A stretch of DNA of 64,000 bases, taken from assembly GCA_017303635.1 (NCBI GenBank), contig JAFLCG010000001.1, positions 124,001-188,000 of the forward strand, written 5' to 3'. The notes under the pieces are model-generated. The model worked only from the letters and a program-made list of their open reading frames with translations. It had not been told where the DNA came from and made no database searches. Positions 42,107 to 51,273 of the stretch are shown here, piece by piece. A program made the position numbers and the translations under genes. Numbering within the stretch: the first letter of the stretch is position 1; every line of letters starts with the position of its first letter. This DNA is from Anaerolineae bacterium. GTDB taxonomy: Bacteria; Chloroflexota; Anaerolineae; Aggregatilineales; Phototrophicaceae.

Positions 42107-43266
42107 GATGTTCCTCCCTCCCCTATCCCCAATAGGACGACCAGATAGTGTAATCCCGTGTCTTCAGAAAACTGATCGGCCAATCCAATGTCCTGGGCCG
42201 TATCCTGCATCTGGTCATTTGGATCGAGCTGTTCAAATAGGTCGATCAGATTCTGTAGCGTTGGTGAAGTGGGCCCCGGTACATAAATGAACATCTGAAC
42301 TTCGCCGCTATAACCGGCAATCTGAGCCATACCTTGTGCGGTAAGCCCTTCGGCACTCAGGTACGGCAGATCATCGCGGATCGTATCCAGCGGCAGGGTC
42401 GCCAGATAATTCAGGTGAACACTGGCGATGCTGTCGAGTTTGTTATTGTGTTCGAGGGGATCACGACCTTGAGCCGCGCGCCATGAATTGATCGAGCCCA
42501 CTGTTACCGCTGCAGCGGCGGGGTCAAGATTCTGGTCAATGGTTGGGACAGGTGTAAATGTGATCACTGGACGCTGGGTCGGCGTTGGACTTGCCGTTGG
42601 GGTCGGCGTCGATTCAACTCTACCGCCTGTGAGTGCTGCAACACTGATGACCAGGCCTAACACAAGCACCCCAATGAGAAGGATCGCCGACTTCAATAAC
42701 GCTGATCGTTTAGATGGGTTGCGGGCAGTGACGGTCTTGGAAATGGTTGCCGAATTCTGGAGGAGCTCTTCCTGGGGGGCATTGCTGATGGCATCCCGGA
42801 AAGCCGGGTCGCTTTGGCTGAGCGTAGCAATCTGCTGTTGACCCGTATCTGTGACGTTGCGCCCGCCGCCCGGATTACGCGGCGTGTATCGTGCGAGCTC
42901 CTCATAGAACTCCGCCGGTGGCAGGGAACCATCGATCACATCGGTATACTGCGTGCGGACGAAGAGGGACCAGTTCGGGGTTTCGATGTCCCCCTCCAGC
43001 AGCAGGGGGAACATCGGCTTCTTCCGATTGTCCGCAATCGTGATTTCGCGCTGTACCCAGCGCGATTCATCAGAGCGTGGTGTCAGGAGGACGATGACTG
43101 CATCGGCTTGCCAGATAGCCAATACGATGGAGCGCCACCAGTCCTCACTGTTGTGCAGGCTGCGGTGATCAATCCAGACGTCAAAACCTTCCTGGCGCAG
43201 CTTTTGCACCAGGCGCATGGCGTAGTCATTATCACTTTTGCTGTAGCTGACGAATACATGCCCCAT
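42103..43266 (-). CDS. Transmembrane TIR-domain protein with extracytoplasmic CAP-like domain
   Basis: A 387-aa bitopic protein. Residues 1-130 are a TIR domain (MGHVFVSYSKSDNDYA start, WIDHRSL, and SRWVQRE with Glu74 at the place of the catalytic Glu of NAD-cleaving TIRs). A helix at 190-212 crosses the membrane. A TPTPTASPTPT linker (218-243) leads outside to a CAP/SCP-like domain (about 250-387; INSWRAAQGRDPL, DIGLADQFSEDTGLHYLVVLLG). This places a cytosolic NADase- or adaptor-type domain under an external sensor-like domain. It shares a 4-base overlap with the downstream secreted CAP gene. Function unknown. Confidence 0.85.
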   Translation of the reverse strand: MGHVFVSYSKSDNDYAMRLVQKLRQEGFDVWIDHRSLHNSEDWWRSIVLAIWQADAVIVLLTPRSDESRWVQREITIADNRKKPMFPLLLEGDIETPNWSLFVRTQYTDVIDGSLPPAEFYEELARYTPRNPGGGRNVTDTGQQQIATLSQSDPAFRDAISNAPQEELLQNSATISKTVTARNPSKRSALLKSAILLIGVLVLGLVISVAALTGGRVESTPTPTASPTPTQRPVITFTPVPTIDQNLDPAAAAVTVGSINSWRAAQGRDPLEHNNKLDSIASVHLNYLATLPLDTIRDDLPYLSAEGLTAQGMAQIAGYSGEVQMFIYVPGPTSPTLQNLIDLFEQLDPNDQMQDTAQDIGLADQFSEDTGLHYLVVLLGIGEGGTS

Positions 43267-43411
43267 GACGATTCGATTCGCTTACCCCTGTGTCTGTCTA
43301 CAGAGTGTATCGAATTGTTATATGAATCACCATTTCTTGCGGGTGATGTCCCTTGAATTGGGGACGTGCATTAGGCGGGTGCCGATTGTGGGCACGCTGA
43401 ACAATCAACCG

Positions 43412-43441
43412 CTACTCAAGGGATATATACCCCTTGAGTAG
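43412..43441 (-). terminator. Hairpin after the aminotransferase gene
   Basis: An 11-bp perfect stem (CTACTCAAGGG / CCCTTGAGTAG) around an AT-rich 8-base loop, 20 bases after the aminotransferase stop. There is no T-run on the minus strand. Confidence 0.6.
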
Positions 43442-43460
43442 CTATGTGAACGTGAACAGA

Positions 43461-44735
43461 TTAGTTCAGTGCGACTTGCAGCGATTCCTCAAAAACCGTC
43501 AGCGCCTCATCGATTTGCGACTCGTTCACCACCAGCGGCGGAATCCAGCGGATGACGTTCTCGTAGGTGCCGCAGGTGAGGAGCAGCAAGCGGCGATCAA
43601 TACAGCCCTTCTGTACTGCTTTGGTCAGGTCTTTATCCGGCTTGCCGCCACGCATGAACTCGGTGCCGACCATCAGCCCATGCCCGCGGACATCCCCGAT
43701 GACTGGGTACCGTCCCTGCAATTCGACCAGTCCATCCCGCAGCCGTTCGCCCATGCGGTCAGCATTAGCCGCTAACCCTTCATCGCGGATGGTTTCAACG
43801 GTTGCCACCGCGGTGGCTGTCGCCAGAGCTGCGCCGCCATAGGTGCCGCCGTGTGAACCGGGCGGCCAATTGGCCATGATGGCTTTGGTCGAAGCTACTG
43901 CGGAGATGGGCATGCCACTGCCGATGCCCTTGGCCATGATGATGACATCCGGCGTGATCCCGCTGTGCTCGAAGCCCCACATTTTGCCAGTCCGACCAAA
44001 GCCCGTCTGGACTTCATCCGCAACCAGGAGAATGCCATGCTGCGTGCAGAGATCGCGCAGCGCCTGCATGAAGCTGGCCGGTGCGGGGACGTAACCGCCT
44101 TCGCCCAATTCCGGTTCGATGATGATGGCTGCGGTTTCATCAGGGGCAGTCTGTGTCTTGAGTAGGTATTCCAGTTCATGCAGGCAGAACTCGACCGTGC
44201 GGGCTTCATCCCAGCCATAGTGATAGGCATAGGGATAAGGCGCAACAAAGACTCCGGCTGGCAGCGGCTGATACTTCGAGCGGTAAACGGTCTTGGAGTT
44301 GGTCATCGCCATCGTCTGGGCGGTGCGTCCGTGGAAACTGCCCTGAAAGGTGATGATGTTGGGTCGCTTGGTCGCCATGCGTGCCAGCTTGACTGCGCCT
44401 TCAGTCGCTTCTGCACCACTGTTGGAGAAGAAGAAGCAGTCCAGCCCTGGCGGAGTCACGGTCGCCAGCGTCTCGGCGAGCTTGAGCGTCGAAGGCGGGA
44501 TGACGATGTTGATTTGCCCGTGGATCAATTTGGCGGCCTGGTCCTGAATGGCTTTGACGACGCGGGGATGGCAATGCCCGGTGTTGGTCACGCCGATGCC
44601 GCTGGTGAAGTCGATCCAGCGGGTGCCATCAGCTTCGTAGAGATAGATCCCTTCGCCACGTTCGGGTTGCATGGTGGTCAAGTGCGACCATGCCGGGGAG
44701 AGATGCTCAAGGGCGGTCGTGGAAGTCAACGTCAT
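43461..44735 (-). CDS. gabT: Class III aminotransferase, 4-aminobutyrate type
   Basis: A 424-aa PLP-dependent transaminase. Key residues: SNSGAEATEGAVKLAR (phosphate loop), GSFHGRT, Asp240 (LLVADEVQTGFGRTG), and Schiff-base Lys269 (IIMAKGIGSGMP). It resembles GABA aminotransferases, which convert 4-aminobutyrate and 2-oxoglutarate to succinate semialdehyde. An aldehyde dehydrogenase gene lies 74 bases upstream on the same strand, matching the next step. Substrate could also be another omega-amino acid such as ornithine or beta-alanine. Confidence 0.85.
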   Translation of the reverse strand: MTLTSTTALEHLSPAWSHLTTMQPERGEGIYLYEADGTRWIDFTSGIGVTNTGHCHPRVVKAIQDQAAKLIHGQINIVIPPSTLKLAETLATVTPPGLDCFFFSNSGAEATEGAVKLARMATKRPNIITFQGSFHGRTAQTMAMTNSKTVYRSKYQPLPAGVFVAPYPYAYHYGWDEARTVEFCLHELEYLLKTQTAPDETAAIIIEPELGEGGYVPAPASFMQALRDLCTQHGILLVADEVQTGFGRTGKMWGFEHSGITPDVIIMAKGIGSGMPISAVASTKAIMANWPPGSHGGTYGGAALATATAVATVETIRDEGLAANADRMGERLRDGLVELQGRYPVIGDVRGHGLMVGTEFMRGGKPDKDLTKAVQKGCIDRRLLLLTCGTYENVIRWIPPLVVNESQIDEALTVFEESLQVALN

Positions 44736-44809
44736 GATGGTTCATCCTGAGGTAAAAACTGTTTCCGCTATTATAGCGCGGGTAGATAGGCTTATCCCAA
44801 GATGGGTAA

Positions 44810-46345
44810 CTAGATCCGCAACATAGGAAGCCAACGGCGGACACGGCGCAGCAGCATCGCCACACGGATGTTGAAGGGGCTGTAGAGCGAAAGCTGCGGT
44901 TTGCTCATCAACTGGTTGTCCACCAGCACTGATTGGGGGCGGACAAAGCGCAGCAGACCTTCTGGCCCATTCCGCCGACCCATGCCGCTGTTTTTGACTC
45001 CACCCATCGGCAGGCTGGGCGTGCCGAATGTCCACTGAGTCGTGTTGATGTTGACGTCGCCGCTGTCGATACGGGTAGCAAGCTGTTCACCACGGCGCAG
45101 ATCTGCCGTGAAGATGGCCGCTGAGAGGCCGTATTCGTTGTCGTTTGCCAGTCGGATGGCCTCTTCCGCATCCCTGACTTTCATAAGCGGTACCAGTGGG
45201 CCGAAGGTTTCTTCGGTCATCACTTTCATCGTGTGATCGACATTGGTCAGGATGGTGGGTTCGAAGAAACGCGGTCCCAGGTCGGGTCGGCGTTTGCCGC
45301 CGTATACCACTTTGGCACCTTTCGCAACCGCATCGGCAATATGGGCTTCGGTGCGTTCAAGTTCGCGGTCGTTGGTCAGGCTGCCCATATGGATTTCCAT
45401 CCCTTCGGCGGGACTGACGACAACTTGTTTGGCATAGTCGATAATTTTGGTGACGAAGGCATCGTAGATGGGTGCTTCCACATAAATCCGTTCGGTGCTG
45501 ATGCAGACCTGACCGGCATTTTCCAATGCGCCGACCAAGGTCCCGGAAGCCGCCAGGTCGAGATCGGCATCTGCCAGCACGATGAGCGGGTCTTTACCGC
45601 CGAGTTCCAGGCTGCATCCGATGAGGCGTTCTGCCGCACGGGCAGCGATCCGGCGTCCCGTGGCGGTGCTGCCGGTAAAGGCGATGTAATCGACTGAATC
45701 GACGAGGGCAGCGCCGGTGCTGGCAGCTCCATAGACGAGCTGGACTACATCCCGGGGAATACCGGCCTCATGCATCAGATCCACTGCGAAGCTGGCGACA
45801 TAGGGTGTGACTTCGCTGGGTTTGAGGACGACCGTATTGCCAGCGATCAGGGCCGGGATCATGTCCTGAATGGCGTTGAGCAGGGGATAGTTCCAGGGTG
45901 TGATAAAACCAGCAACACCCCAGGGTTTATAGTAGACGCGGGCGGTATGCTTGACCGGTAGCACCGAACGGCGAGTCTGCGGGGCGAGCCACTGGGGGGC
46001 ATGGTTGGCGTAGTAGTTGGCGATGCTATCCAGTACGGCGACTTCTTCCCAGGCACCGAAGGCATTCTTGCCGGTCGCTTCGCGGATGCGCTGGATAGCC
46101 GTATCCTGGTGTTTCCAGAGCACATCAGCCCATTTGAGCAATAAACGACAGCGTTCCTTGACCGGGTGCGCAGCCCAGGCTGGTTGGGCGGCTTTGGCAC
46201 GGGCGACGACAGCCTGGACCTGTTCGGCGGTCATGGCTTCGATGTGACCGAGAATGTCATCGGTGACCGGATTGCGGATGAGAATTTGTTCGCGGGTGGT
46301 GGTGCTGGATTGGGTTCGGATACGGGGGGATTCAACAGCGACCAT
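44810..46345 (-). CDS. Aldehyde dehydrogenase (succinate-semialdehyde type)
   Basis: A 511-aa NAD(P)-dependent aldehyde dehydrogenase. Catalytic Glu247 in SLELGGKDP and Cys281 in NAGQVCIST are present, with the cofactor loop FTGSTATGR. Length, N-terminal extension of about 20 residues and C-terminal tail of about 30 residues are slightly long. ATG 46345 is preferred over the open frame back to 46510, whose extra codons have no coding character. Next to the aminotransferase, it would oxidise the semialdehyde product. Other substrates such as betaine aldehyde or benzaldehyde are possible. Confidence 0.85.
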   Translation of the reverse strand: MVAVESPRIRTQSSTTTREQILIRNPVTDDILGHIEAMTAEQVQAVVARAKAAQPAWAAHPVKERCRLLLKWADVLWKHQDTAIQRIREATGKNAFGAWEEVAVLDSIANYYANHAPQWLAPQTRRSVLPVKHTARVYYKPWGVAGFITPWNYPLLNAIQDMIPALIAGNTVVLKPSEVTPYVASFAVDLMHEAGIPRDVVQLVYGAASTGAALVDSVDYIAFTGSTATGRRIAARAAERLIGCSLELGGKDPLIVLADADLDLAASGTLVGALENAGQVCISTERIYVEAPIYDAFVTKIIDYAKQVVVSPAEGMEIHMGSLTNDRELERTEAHIADAVAKGAKVVYGGKRRPDLGPRFFEPTILTNVDHTMKVMTEETFGPLVPLMKVRDAEEAIRLANDNEYGLSAAIFTADLRRGEQLATRIDSGDVNINTTQWTFGTPSLPMGGVKNSGMGRRNGPEGLLRFVRPQSVLVDNQLMSKPQLSLYSPFNIRVAMLLRRVRRWLPMLRI

Positions 46346-46831
46346 TGGGGGACTGTCCTTAACAGTAATCACATTACGACCGATTATAACAGAACCGTTT
46401 TCGGCAAGAACCAGCTTGTTATAAGAAGGGTGCCTTCGATTTTCGGGATGCGGATGTTTTTTAATGCAAAGCGGCAAAGTTGGACTAAACACAGCGTCAC
46501 AGAGGAACACAAAGAGGGCGCTGTTTTTTCTGTTTTACAAGGATAACAGGTAAGTATTGCTAACTTAATTAAGGAAGGTGGTTTTGAGCGTGGAGAAGGT
46601 TTGAATTGGCGGGATGAGGGGTTTATAGTTGGAATTTACATACCTGGGGATGGGACTGGTGTCTTGAGGGTTGAGGTGACACAACGAATTCCTGCCCCTT
46701 ATTCCGAATGTACCCCAATAAACTCGTTGCAATACGGCCACCCCACGTTTTCGCTACTCCCCACCTGCGCTCCATAGCCCTGACTTCCCTTGCGCGATAT
46801 GCTCTCGCACATCCGAAAGGGAGACCCGCCC
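46346..46831. other. 486-base gap between aldehyde dehydrogenase and propeller genes
   Basis: No gene is supported. It must hold divergent promoters. At 46530-46549 lies a small hairpin (CTGTTTT.../...AACAG) similar to one at 51187-51210. The stretch around 46500-46528 has CACAGNG-type short periodicity. Otherwise AT-rich and featureless. Confidence 0.5.
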
Positions 46832-48949
46832 ATGCGCCGCCTACTTGTTCTGTTGATGTGCCTGTTCCTGCTGCCAATTCTGACGGCAGCGCAAGATTAC
46901 AATCAACTCAACTACCTTTTGAGCACACAACAAAATCCCACGCAAATCCCACACCAGCGTGAACGTTTGACCCTGGCGAATCTTCAAACGGCGTCCACTC
47001 TGGGGGTATGGGGAACTGGGCCAATATCGGCGGCTGCATGGTTGGATGACAATCATGTAGGCATTGCTTCAATGAGGGGATCCTGGATTTATGATCTACA
47101 ACAACCTAACCAACCGCTAATGCTCACACCGCTTCAATTCACTCATATGTGGCCTACTCGTTCTCCGAATGGCATGATCGGTCACATTTGGCGCTACTAT
47201 GATGATTACAGTCTACAGCCTAATGTTCTCGGTGTATGGCGATTTGACGGTCTTGAGAATCGTCTGCTGTTGCATCGTGCCAACGGTTTGCCTATGGATG
47301 ACGAATCCCTGCCAGTTTCTGGTGCAGAAATTATCGCACTGGATTCTCATGATGGCTATCTGGCCTCGGCACAGGGGAATATAGCGTATGTATGGTCAGA
47401 CCCCGGCAATGAAGAGCCAATCGCGTTCATCCACCCACCGAGCAATCGCACCGACTACTTTATCGAAGCAGGTTCGCTCAGTGCGGATGCCCGTTGGTTG
47501 GTGACGGCTGCGCGGGCAGTCATCAGCGATCAACTCATCATCTCCTTGTGGGATGTCCAGACAAGAGAACGATACATCCTCTATGAGAGCGAATACCTGC
47601 CATTGATGCGGACAATCCCCTGGCTATTTGATTGGGATCAAGGACAAGATGAACTACTCGTGTATGGTCAAGTTGTCTTCTCGACCATTGCAGATCAACC
47701 TCATGACATTTTCTGGCGTTGGAATGTAGCGACTTTGGAACGGACTGACTTACCGCTGCCATGTGCCATCCTTGATTCAGATCAACCCTATGTCCGGTTC
47801 ATGTTGGTGGATATGGATACTGACCATAACCGGGCGATTTGTACGAGTTACTTTCCCAATGGCACGCGGATCACTGCGGTAGTGGATTGGCTGACAGAAA
47901 CAGTATTGGCCCAATTTGAGGGACGACATGGAAATGAATACCGCATCAGCCTCAGCCCGAATGGTCGCTACATAGCCATACCCGTCACCTTCACCTCCGA
48001 TCTGAATAATCCGAGTGGTTTTCGTTTTGGTGTGTATATTCACGACCTTGAAAAGAATGTTCCAGTTGAACCAATACCCATGCACGATGGTTACGTCATC
48101 GCAGCCCATTTTGACCATCGGGGGCGTCTTCTGACTGCCGGAAGCGAAGGCACAGTGCGCGTATGGGAGGTGGGATCAGATCAACCATTAGTTGAAGTGA
48201 CCAATTCTACCGTACTCACCATAACGCAACTGGCTTTTAGTCCTGATGGAAAGTGGTTGTTCAGTGCTGCACCGGGTAATCCTCGTGCAAACTGGGTTTA
48301 TGCACCGGGGTCAGTCCGCCGATGGGATGTACAGCAAGGCACCAGCGAGATATTCATCTCTGATGACCAACTTCGTATTAGTGGTATTGTCTTTGATCCT
48401 GCCGGAGATTGGTTATACATGGGGGATTTGAATCAAAAATTACATCGGTGGAATGCCAATACCTATGAACCTGTGGATACCTTTGATAATGCAGCAGCCA
48501 TTGATCGTCTGCTGATAAGTGCAAGTGGTCGTCTGTTGGTAGCGGTTAGTCAGAATGGGTTGAGCTTTTGGGATACTGCCACAATGACCATCATCAATCG
48601 CATTGAACAACCTTGGATTGGTGAACGCTGCCTGGTTCAGTTCTTCCCCGGTGACACATGGTTGCGCGTATGTGATCAACTCTATAGGGTGGAAGACAAT
48701 GGACGGTTGATCGCTCAATGGGAACCTGCGAATTTACCTGAAGAATTACAAAGCTGGGGAGAACAATCAAACTTGATTTTGCTGCCAGAGTTGATGGCAG
48801 ATCCCAGCAGCATTGCAACTATGCCAATGATCCAATACTTGAACGTCCATACGGCAGCTATTAACCCGGCTCAGGATTTGATGGCATATGGAGCAAATGA
48901 TGGCGTAATCACCTTGAGTGGTATACCCCGTCAGGGGGCAGGATCATGA
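46832..48949 (+). CDS. Secreted WD40/propeller-like protein
   Basis: A 705-aa exported protein. Signal peptide about 1-20 (LLPILTAAQ). The mature part is a beta-propeller built of WD40-like repeats (examples: GSEGTVRVWEVGSDQPL, LAFSPDGKWLF, LNQKLHRWNANTYEP). The first half is more divergent. AAGGGAG lies 8 bases before ATG. It overlaps the next gene by ATGA. Codon choice is visibly more AT-rich than its neighbours (many CAA, GAT, AAT, TTG). Likely a scaffold or ligand-binding protein at the surface; no enzymatic motif seen. Confidence 0.8.
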   Translation: MRRLLVLLMCLFLLPILTAAQDYNQLNYLLSTQQNPTQIPHQRERLTLANLQTASTLGVWGTGPISAAAWLDDNHVGIASMRGSWIYDLQQPNQPLMLTPLQFTHMWPTRSPNGMIGHIWRYYDDYSLQPNVLGVWRFDGLENRLLLHRANGLPMDDESLPVSGAEIIALDSHDGYLASAQGNIAYVWSDPGNEEPIAFIHPPSNRTDYFIEAGSLSADARWLVTAARAVISDQLIISLWDVQTRERYILYESEYLPLMRTIPWLFDWDQGQDELLVYGQVVFSTIADQPHDIFWRWNVATLERTDLPLPCAILDSDQPYVRFMLVDMDTDHNRAICTSYFPNGTRITAVVDWLTETVLAQFEGRHGNEYRISLSPNGRYIAIPVTFTSDLNNPSGFRFGVYIHDLEKNVPVEPIPMHDGYVIAAHFDHRGRLLTAGSEGTVRVWEVGSDQPLVEVTNSTVLTITQLAFSPDGKWLFSAAPGNPRANWVYAPGSVRRWDVQQGTSEIFISDDQLRISGIVFDPAGDWLYMGDLNQKLHRWNANTYEPVDTFDNAAAIDRLLISASGRLLVAVSQNGLSFWDTATMTIINRIEQPWIGERCLVQFFPGDTWLRVCDQLYRVEDNGRLIAQWEPANLPEELQSWGEQSNLILLPELMADPSSIATMPMIQYLNVHTAAINPAQDLMAYGANDGVITLSGIPRQGAGS

Positions 48950-50235
48950 AAGGTTTTCTGCCCATACTCCTTGTCTTATGCCTCTGCTTGCACATTTCAA
49001 AGTCTGCGCTTGCTGATGAAATCCGTCAAATCTCAGTAGATACAGTTAGCGACCTGGTCTTGTTGCGAATATTGGCTTATCCAGCTCGGCAGTTCGATTT
49101 CGACGCCTCTGCTGATTTTTACTTCACACCAGATGGTCAGTCTGTGATATTCATGCAACGGGGAATTGTGCGTAGACTCAGTCTTGAAGGCGATATTCTG
49201 GAAGAACGCCGTGAGATTGATCTGATGAGTTATCGACCAGTCATGTACAGCACGGATGGCAAACAGGCGGTGACTGTTTTTCAACAGGCTTTTTGCGTTT
49301 GGACCGTGTATAGCTTTTCGCAAATCGATTGTGGCTCGCCTCGTGTTACCTTCCCGGATGGACAGTATTCACAACCGCTGGTAGCAGCCGCATTCGATGC
49401 AGATCAGCAACGATTGTATGCGGTGAGTACTGTTTCATATTCAGGAATTGGCGCACTCTTGCACATTTTCGATCTGACCACCAAACGCGAGATAGATCGT
49501 TTGCGAATTGCCTGTACAGGCAATTCGGCTGTCATCAATCAAGATGCTACCCTGTTCATCTGTGATACTTACGCGGGTCTAAATGCCTATGCGATTGATG
49601 ACTCATTAGACTTGGATACCGTATGGAGCTTCAACCAGTATATTGACCAGTACATGGTGAGCGCTGATACACAGAGGGTCTACATTGAGTACCGCCAGTA
49701 TGAAAACGACATCTGGCAGCCGTATCTCGAAACACGCGATGTGATATCCGGTGAAGTGCTGAGCAAGGAGAAATTGACCGTCGGAATGCCTTACTACTTC
49801 TTGCCGGGAACCGATGGCAGCCTGCGCTTTCGACAAGGTGTAGCAGATGGTCAGGAGCAAGGTGGGTTGGTCAATGCCTACACCGGGGAAGTTATCTTTA
49901 GCCCGGATGTTAATCCACAACAGGTTTACCTGGTTCGCTTCAATCAGTCCATGACGTTGATGGCAATTGGAGGTTACTTCGTAAGTGCGCCACCTAGTGA
50001 GGCACAGGTGCGATTGTTTGGCTTCAGTGATTGCAGCGGGCAATCAAAGCAGGGCATCGACCTCAACCTGCGGGCGGAACCCAGTGTGAACGCAGCAATC
50101 GAAGCCGTGCTGCCTGCGGGGATGCGAATTGCGCTGGTCGAGGAACGGACCGAGAGTGATGGCAGCCGGTGGTGGTCAACGCTGAATGGCTGGTGGCTGC
50201 GGTCGGATGTACTGGCGGTTGATTGCCCGAACTAA
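48946..50235 (+). CDS. Secreted propeller-like protein with C-terminal SH3b domain
   Basis: A 429-aa exported protein. Signal peptide about 1-23 (SKSALA). A propeller-like beta region follows (examples: FYFTPDGQSVIFM, AAFDADQQRLYAVST). Residues about 360-425 are an SH3b domain (GIDLNLRAEPSVNAAIEAV, then WWSTLNGWWLRSDVL), which often binds cell wall. Coupled by a 4-base overlap to the preceding propeller gene, so the two probably work together. AT-rich codon use like its partner. Function unknown. Confidence 0.8.
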   Translation: MKGFLPILLVLCLCLHISKSALADEIRQISVDTVSDLVLLRILAYPARQFDFDASADFYFTPDGQSVIFMQRGIVRRLSLEGDILEERREIDLMSYRPVMYSTDGKQAVTVFQQAFCVWTVYSFSQIDCGSPRVTFPDGQYSQPLVAAAFDADQQRLYAVSTVSYSGIGALLHIFDLTTKREIDRLRIACTGNSAVINQDATLFICDTYAGLNAYAIDDSLDLDTVWSFNQYIDQYMVSADTQRVYIEYRQYENDIWQPYLETRDVISGEVLSKEKLTVGMPYYFLPGTDGSLRFRQGVADGQEQGGLVNAYTGEVIFSPDVNPQQVYLVRFNQSMTLMAIGGYFVSAPPSEAQVRLFGFSDCSGQSKQGIDLNLRAEPSVNAAIEAVLPAGMRIALVEERTESDGSRWWSTLNGWWLRSDVLAVDCPN

Positions 50236-50304
50236 TGCTTCAGCCATGACCGGTCGGTGTGTGTACAATGCATAGTGCAGAATACATCATCGGGAGGTGA
50301 CATC

Positions 50305-51162
50305 ATGCCGGATGCGCGGCTGATTTTCTCAACAGGATCATTGTATCCACTGGATACGTGGCGCTGCTTTGAACTGGCGAAAGAGGCCGGTTTTGACGGC
50401 ATCGAGATCATGTGTGATGAACGGTGGACGACCCGGGATCCGTTGTACCTGAACCGGCTGATGGAGACCTTTGACCTGCCCATTTTTGTGTGTCATACAC
50501 CGTTCGGCAGCCGGGTACCTGGATGGAGCAGCCAACCAGACCCCATCGGCATGATTTACCGGACGCTGGAACTGGCGGGCTACGTGGGAGCACGAAGCAT
50601 CGTGGTGCATTTGCCACGAACAGTCGGCTGGGTGAATGTGAGCTTTAACGGGCAGGGTGGTTGGCGGCTGCCGTGGATATCAACCGATGGAGCGGTCAAA
50701 CAGTGGATTGAACACGACCTGCGACGTGTGCAGGCACAGACACCGATTCGCATCGGGCTGGAAAATATGCCAGCGCGGGAGTGGTTGGGGATGACTTTCG
50801 ACCCAACGATGTGGAATGAGGTGGCAAGCTGGTCACGGGTGCATGACTGGCTGACACTGGATACGACTCATTGGGCGACCAAGAAGGTTGATCCGGTAGC
50901 AGCGTATCAGGCGGCGGGTGGACGGGTTTGCCATGTGCATTTGAGTAATTTTGATGGGCAGGAACATCGACTGCCACATCAAGGACTGATGGATTTGGGG
51001 AAATTCCTGCGACAACTGACGATGGATGGTTATGCCGGGACGATTGCACTGGAACTGCATCCAGCGGCATTGGCTTTTACGGATGACCTGACCATGCGGC
51101 GGTTGTTACGGGAGAGCGTGAGCTACTGCCGGGAGCATCTGCTGGCGAGTGGGGATCGTTAG
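50305..51162 (+). CDS. Sugar phosphate isomerase/epimerase (TIM barrel)
   Basis: A 285-aa xylose-isomerase-like barrel. Metal ligands: Glu in GLENMPAR, Asp and His in TLDTTHW, His in HVHLSNFD, and Glu in ALELHP. GGGAGG stands 7 bases before ATG 50305; the upstream ATG at 50257 lacks this. It is not closely similar to the 36912 protein beyond the fold. It converges on sqdB, with a hairpin between them. Substrate unknown. Confidence 0.88.
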   Translation: MPDARLIFSTGSLYPLDTWRCFELAKEAGFDGIEIMCDERWTTRDPLYLNRLMETFDLPIFVCHTPFGSRVPGWSSQPDPIGMIYRTLELAGYVGARSIVVHLPRTVGWVNVSFNGQGGWRLPWISTDGAVKQWIEHDLRRVQAQTPIRIGLENMPAREWLGMTFDPTMWNEVASWSRVHDWLTLDTTHWATKKVDPVAAYQAAGGRVCHVHLSNFDGQEHRLPHQGLMDLGKFLRQLTMDGYAGTIALELHPAALAFTDDLTMRRLLRESVSYCREHLLASGDR

Positions 51163-51186
51163 ATTACATCGAAGACGCCTTTATGA

Positions 51187-51210
51187 CCTGTTTTGCAGGA
51201 AAATAACAGG
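51187..51210. repeat. Small hairpin similar to 46530-46549
   Basis: CCTGTT / AACAGG arms around a Gly-free 12-base loop. It shares CTGTTTT, CA, and ATAACAGGTAA with the 46530 site. Weak. Confidence 0.35.
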
Positions 51211-51229
51211 TAATGATTACGTAATATTA

Positions 51230-51261
51230 CACGTTGAGCGCATTGCAATGCACTCAACGTG
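51230..51261. terminator. Bidirectional terminator between isomerase and sqdB
   Basis: CACGTTGAG / CTCAACGTG 9-bp arms around an inner GCATT/AATGC helix, between two convergent genes. The + strand continues GTTTAG. Confidence 0.75.
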
Positions 51262-51273
51262 TTTAGATGGCGA

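Noticed and set aside
44810..46510. Longer aldehyde dehydrogenase frame starting at 46510
   Set aside because: The extra 55 codons lack coding character, and ATG 46345 gives the normal enzyme length.
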